From: an uncultured Phascolarctobacterium sp.
GTDB lineage: Bacteria; Bacillota; Negativicutes; Acidaminococcales; Acidaminococcaceae
Direction: 5' to 3'
DNA length: 7,079 nt
Assembly (NCBI GenBank): GCA_900544885.1
Contig: UQWU01000063.1
Coordinates: 1 to 7,079, forward strand
Every line of letters starts with the position of its first letter. The stretch's first letter is position 1. The position numbers and the translations under genes are program-made. Under the pieces are notes generated by a model, which saw only the letters and a program-made list of their open reading frames with translations, was not told where the DNA came from and searched no databases. Of this stretch, positions 6,625 through 7,079 are shown one piece after another.

Positions 6625-7079
6625 TCAAGCTGCATAAATCTTATCAAGCTCATTCTCGAATAGATCATCAGGTGATTTGTATCCGAGTATTTTCCTGGGT
6701 AACAAATTACACCAATCTGCTGTCAACAGAATATCATCAGAAGTATATTTGCCTATTCTCTTTCCTTTAGGAATAAATCTTCTTAAAAGACCATTGTGAC
6801 GTTCGTTAGAACCTCTTTCCCATGAACTGTAAGGGTGGGCAAAGTATACTTTTGTCTTTGTGTTATCTTCAAGCTTTGCGAGTTCAGCAAATTCACTACC
6901 GTTATCACTTGTTATAGTTTTGAATATCTGGCTAAACTTATCGCCATAGTAATTTTTCAAGTATTCCATAGCTTTACTAACGGAAGATGTTGTTTTTCCT
7001 TCGATTTTAATGGCTATGTACTTGCGTGTAAGACGTTCTACAAGAGTTAATATAACGTTATCACTCTTGCTTTTACTGC
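6625..7079 (-). CDS. IS30-family transposase, C-terminal part (5' end outside window)
   Basis: This is the C-terminal 150 residues of a DDE transposase that cuts and joins the ends of its insertion sequence. The frame is open to the window edge, so the helix-turn-helix N-terminus and the first catalytic Asp lie outside. The second Asp is in TSDNGSEF (residue 58 of the visible part) and the Glu in SNERHNGLLRRF (residue 92), with 33 residues between them: the DD(33)E spacing of the IS30 family. YFAHPYSSWERG before the Glu and PKGKRI after it are also typical of IS30. No frameshift or internal stop is seen in the visible part. It is transcribed toward hydF, whose start codon is 143 bases beyond its stop. 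An internal ATG at 6969 is not the real start. Confidence 0.93.
   Translation of the reverse strand, partial: SKSKSDNVILTLVERLTRKYIAIKIEGKTTSSVSKAMEYLKNYYGDKFSQIFKTITSDNGSEFAELAKLEDNTKTKVYFAHPYSSWERGSNERHNGLLRRFIPKGKRIGKYTSDDILLTADWCNLLPRKILGYKSPDDLFENELDKIYAA

Larger units (their letters stand above)
6588..7079 (-). mobile_element. IS30-family insertion sequence, partial
   Basis: The element is defined by the transposase C-terminus and the probable end repeat near 6588. Only the 3' portion is in the window. IS30 elements are usually a little over 1 kb, so roughly half or more should lie past base 7079. The limit on the hydF side is inferred from position and the repeat-like core, not from a matched pair of repeats. 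Confidence 0.7.

Noticed and set aside
6474..6668. 64-codon minus-strand frame between the IS element and hydF
   Set aside because: It overlaps both the transposase 3' end and the hydF start in another frame, crosses the probable IS end, and has no supporting motif.
1..7079. CRISPR array, tRNA, rRNA, toxin-antitoxin pair or defence system
   Set aside because: No regularly spaced direct repeats, tRNA-like or rRNA sequence was seen. The two small membrane genes lack the features of known toxin-antitoxin pairs and show no nuclease or other effector motif.

Overview
This window looks like the chromosome of an anaerobic, low-to-moderate GC bacterium of the Bacillota, perhaps a gut Negativicutes or Clostridia. 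Three things suggest this: a single-chain PurL of the long (about 1,250 residue) type common in Clostridia and Bacteroides, a HydF maturase for an [FeFe]-hydrogenase, and GAGG-type ribosome binding sites with AT-rich intergenic DNA. The genus is a guess and cannot be settled from the window.

Layout: Bases 1-310 are AT-rich and noncoding and end in a plausible promoter and a clear ribosome binding site. The whole purL gene follows on the + strand (311-4087) and is closed by a strong hairpin terminator at 4116-4151. Everything after that is on the - strand. Reading right to left there is the 3' part of an IS30-family transposase, cut by the window edge (7079-6625), then hydF (6481-5252) with its own terminator. 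After hydF come two small membrane-protein genes, 5082-4807 and 4712-4173, which run convergently toward purL and share its bidirectional terminator.

Function: purL supplies the fourth step of de novo purine synthesis and stands alone here, with no other pur gene beside it. hydF encodes the GTPase scaffold on which the two-iron subcluster of the hydrogenase H-cluster is completed. Its usual partners hydE and hydG, and the hydrogenase itself, are not in the window. The two membrane proteins are of unknown function. They share a cytoplasmic N-terminal domain of about 45 residues (Y-S/T-I/L-K ... GGK ... Y ... D-I/L-P ... FD) joined to different membrane parts, one with three helices and one with a single C-terminal helix, so they look like diverged relatives that may act together.

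No clear new defence, CRISPR or biosynthetic system is visible. The least explained material is the membrane-protein pair, followed by the insertion-sequence end that lies just upstream of hydF in the same orientation.
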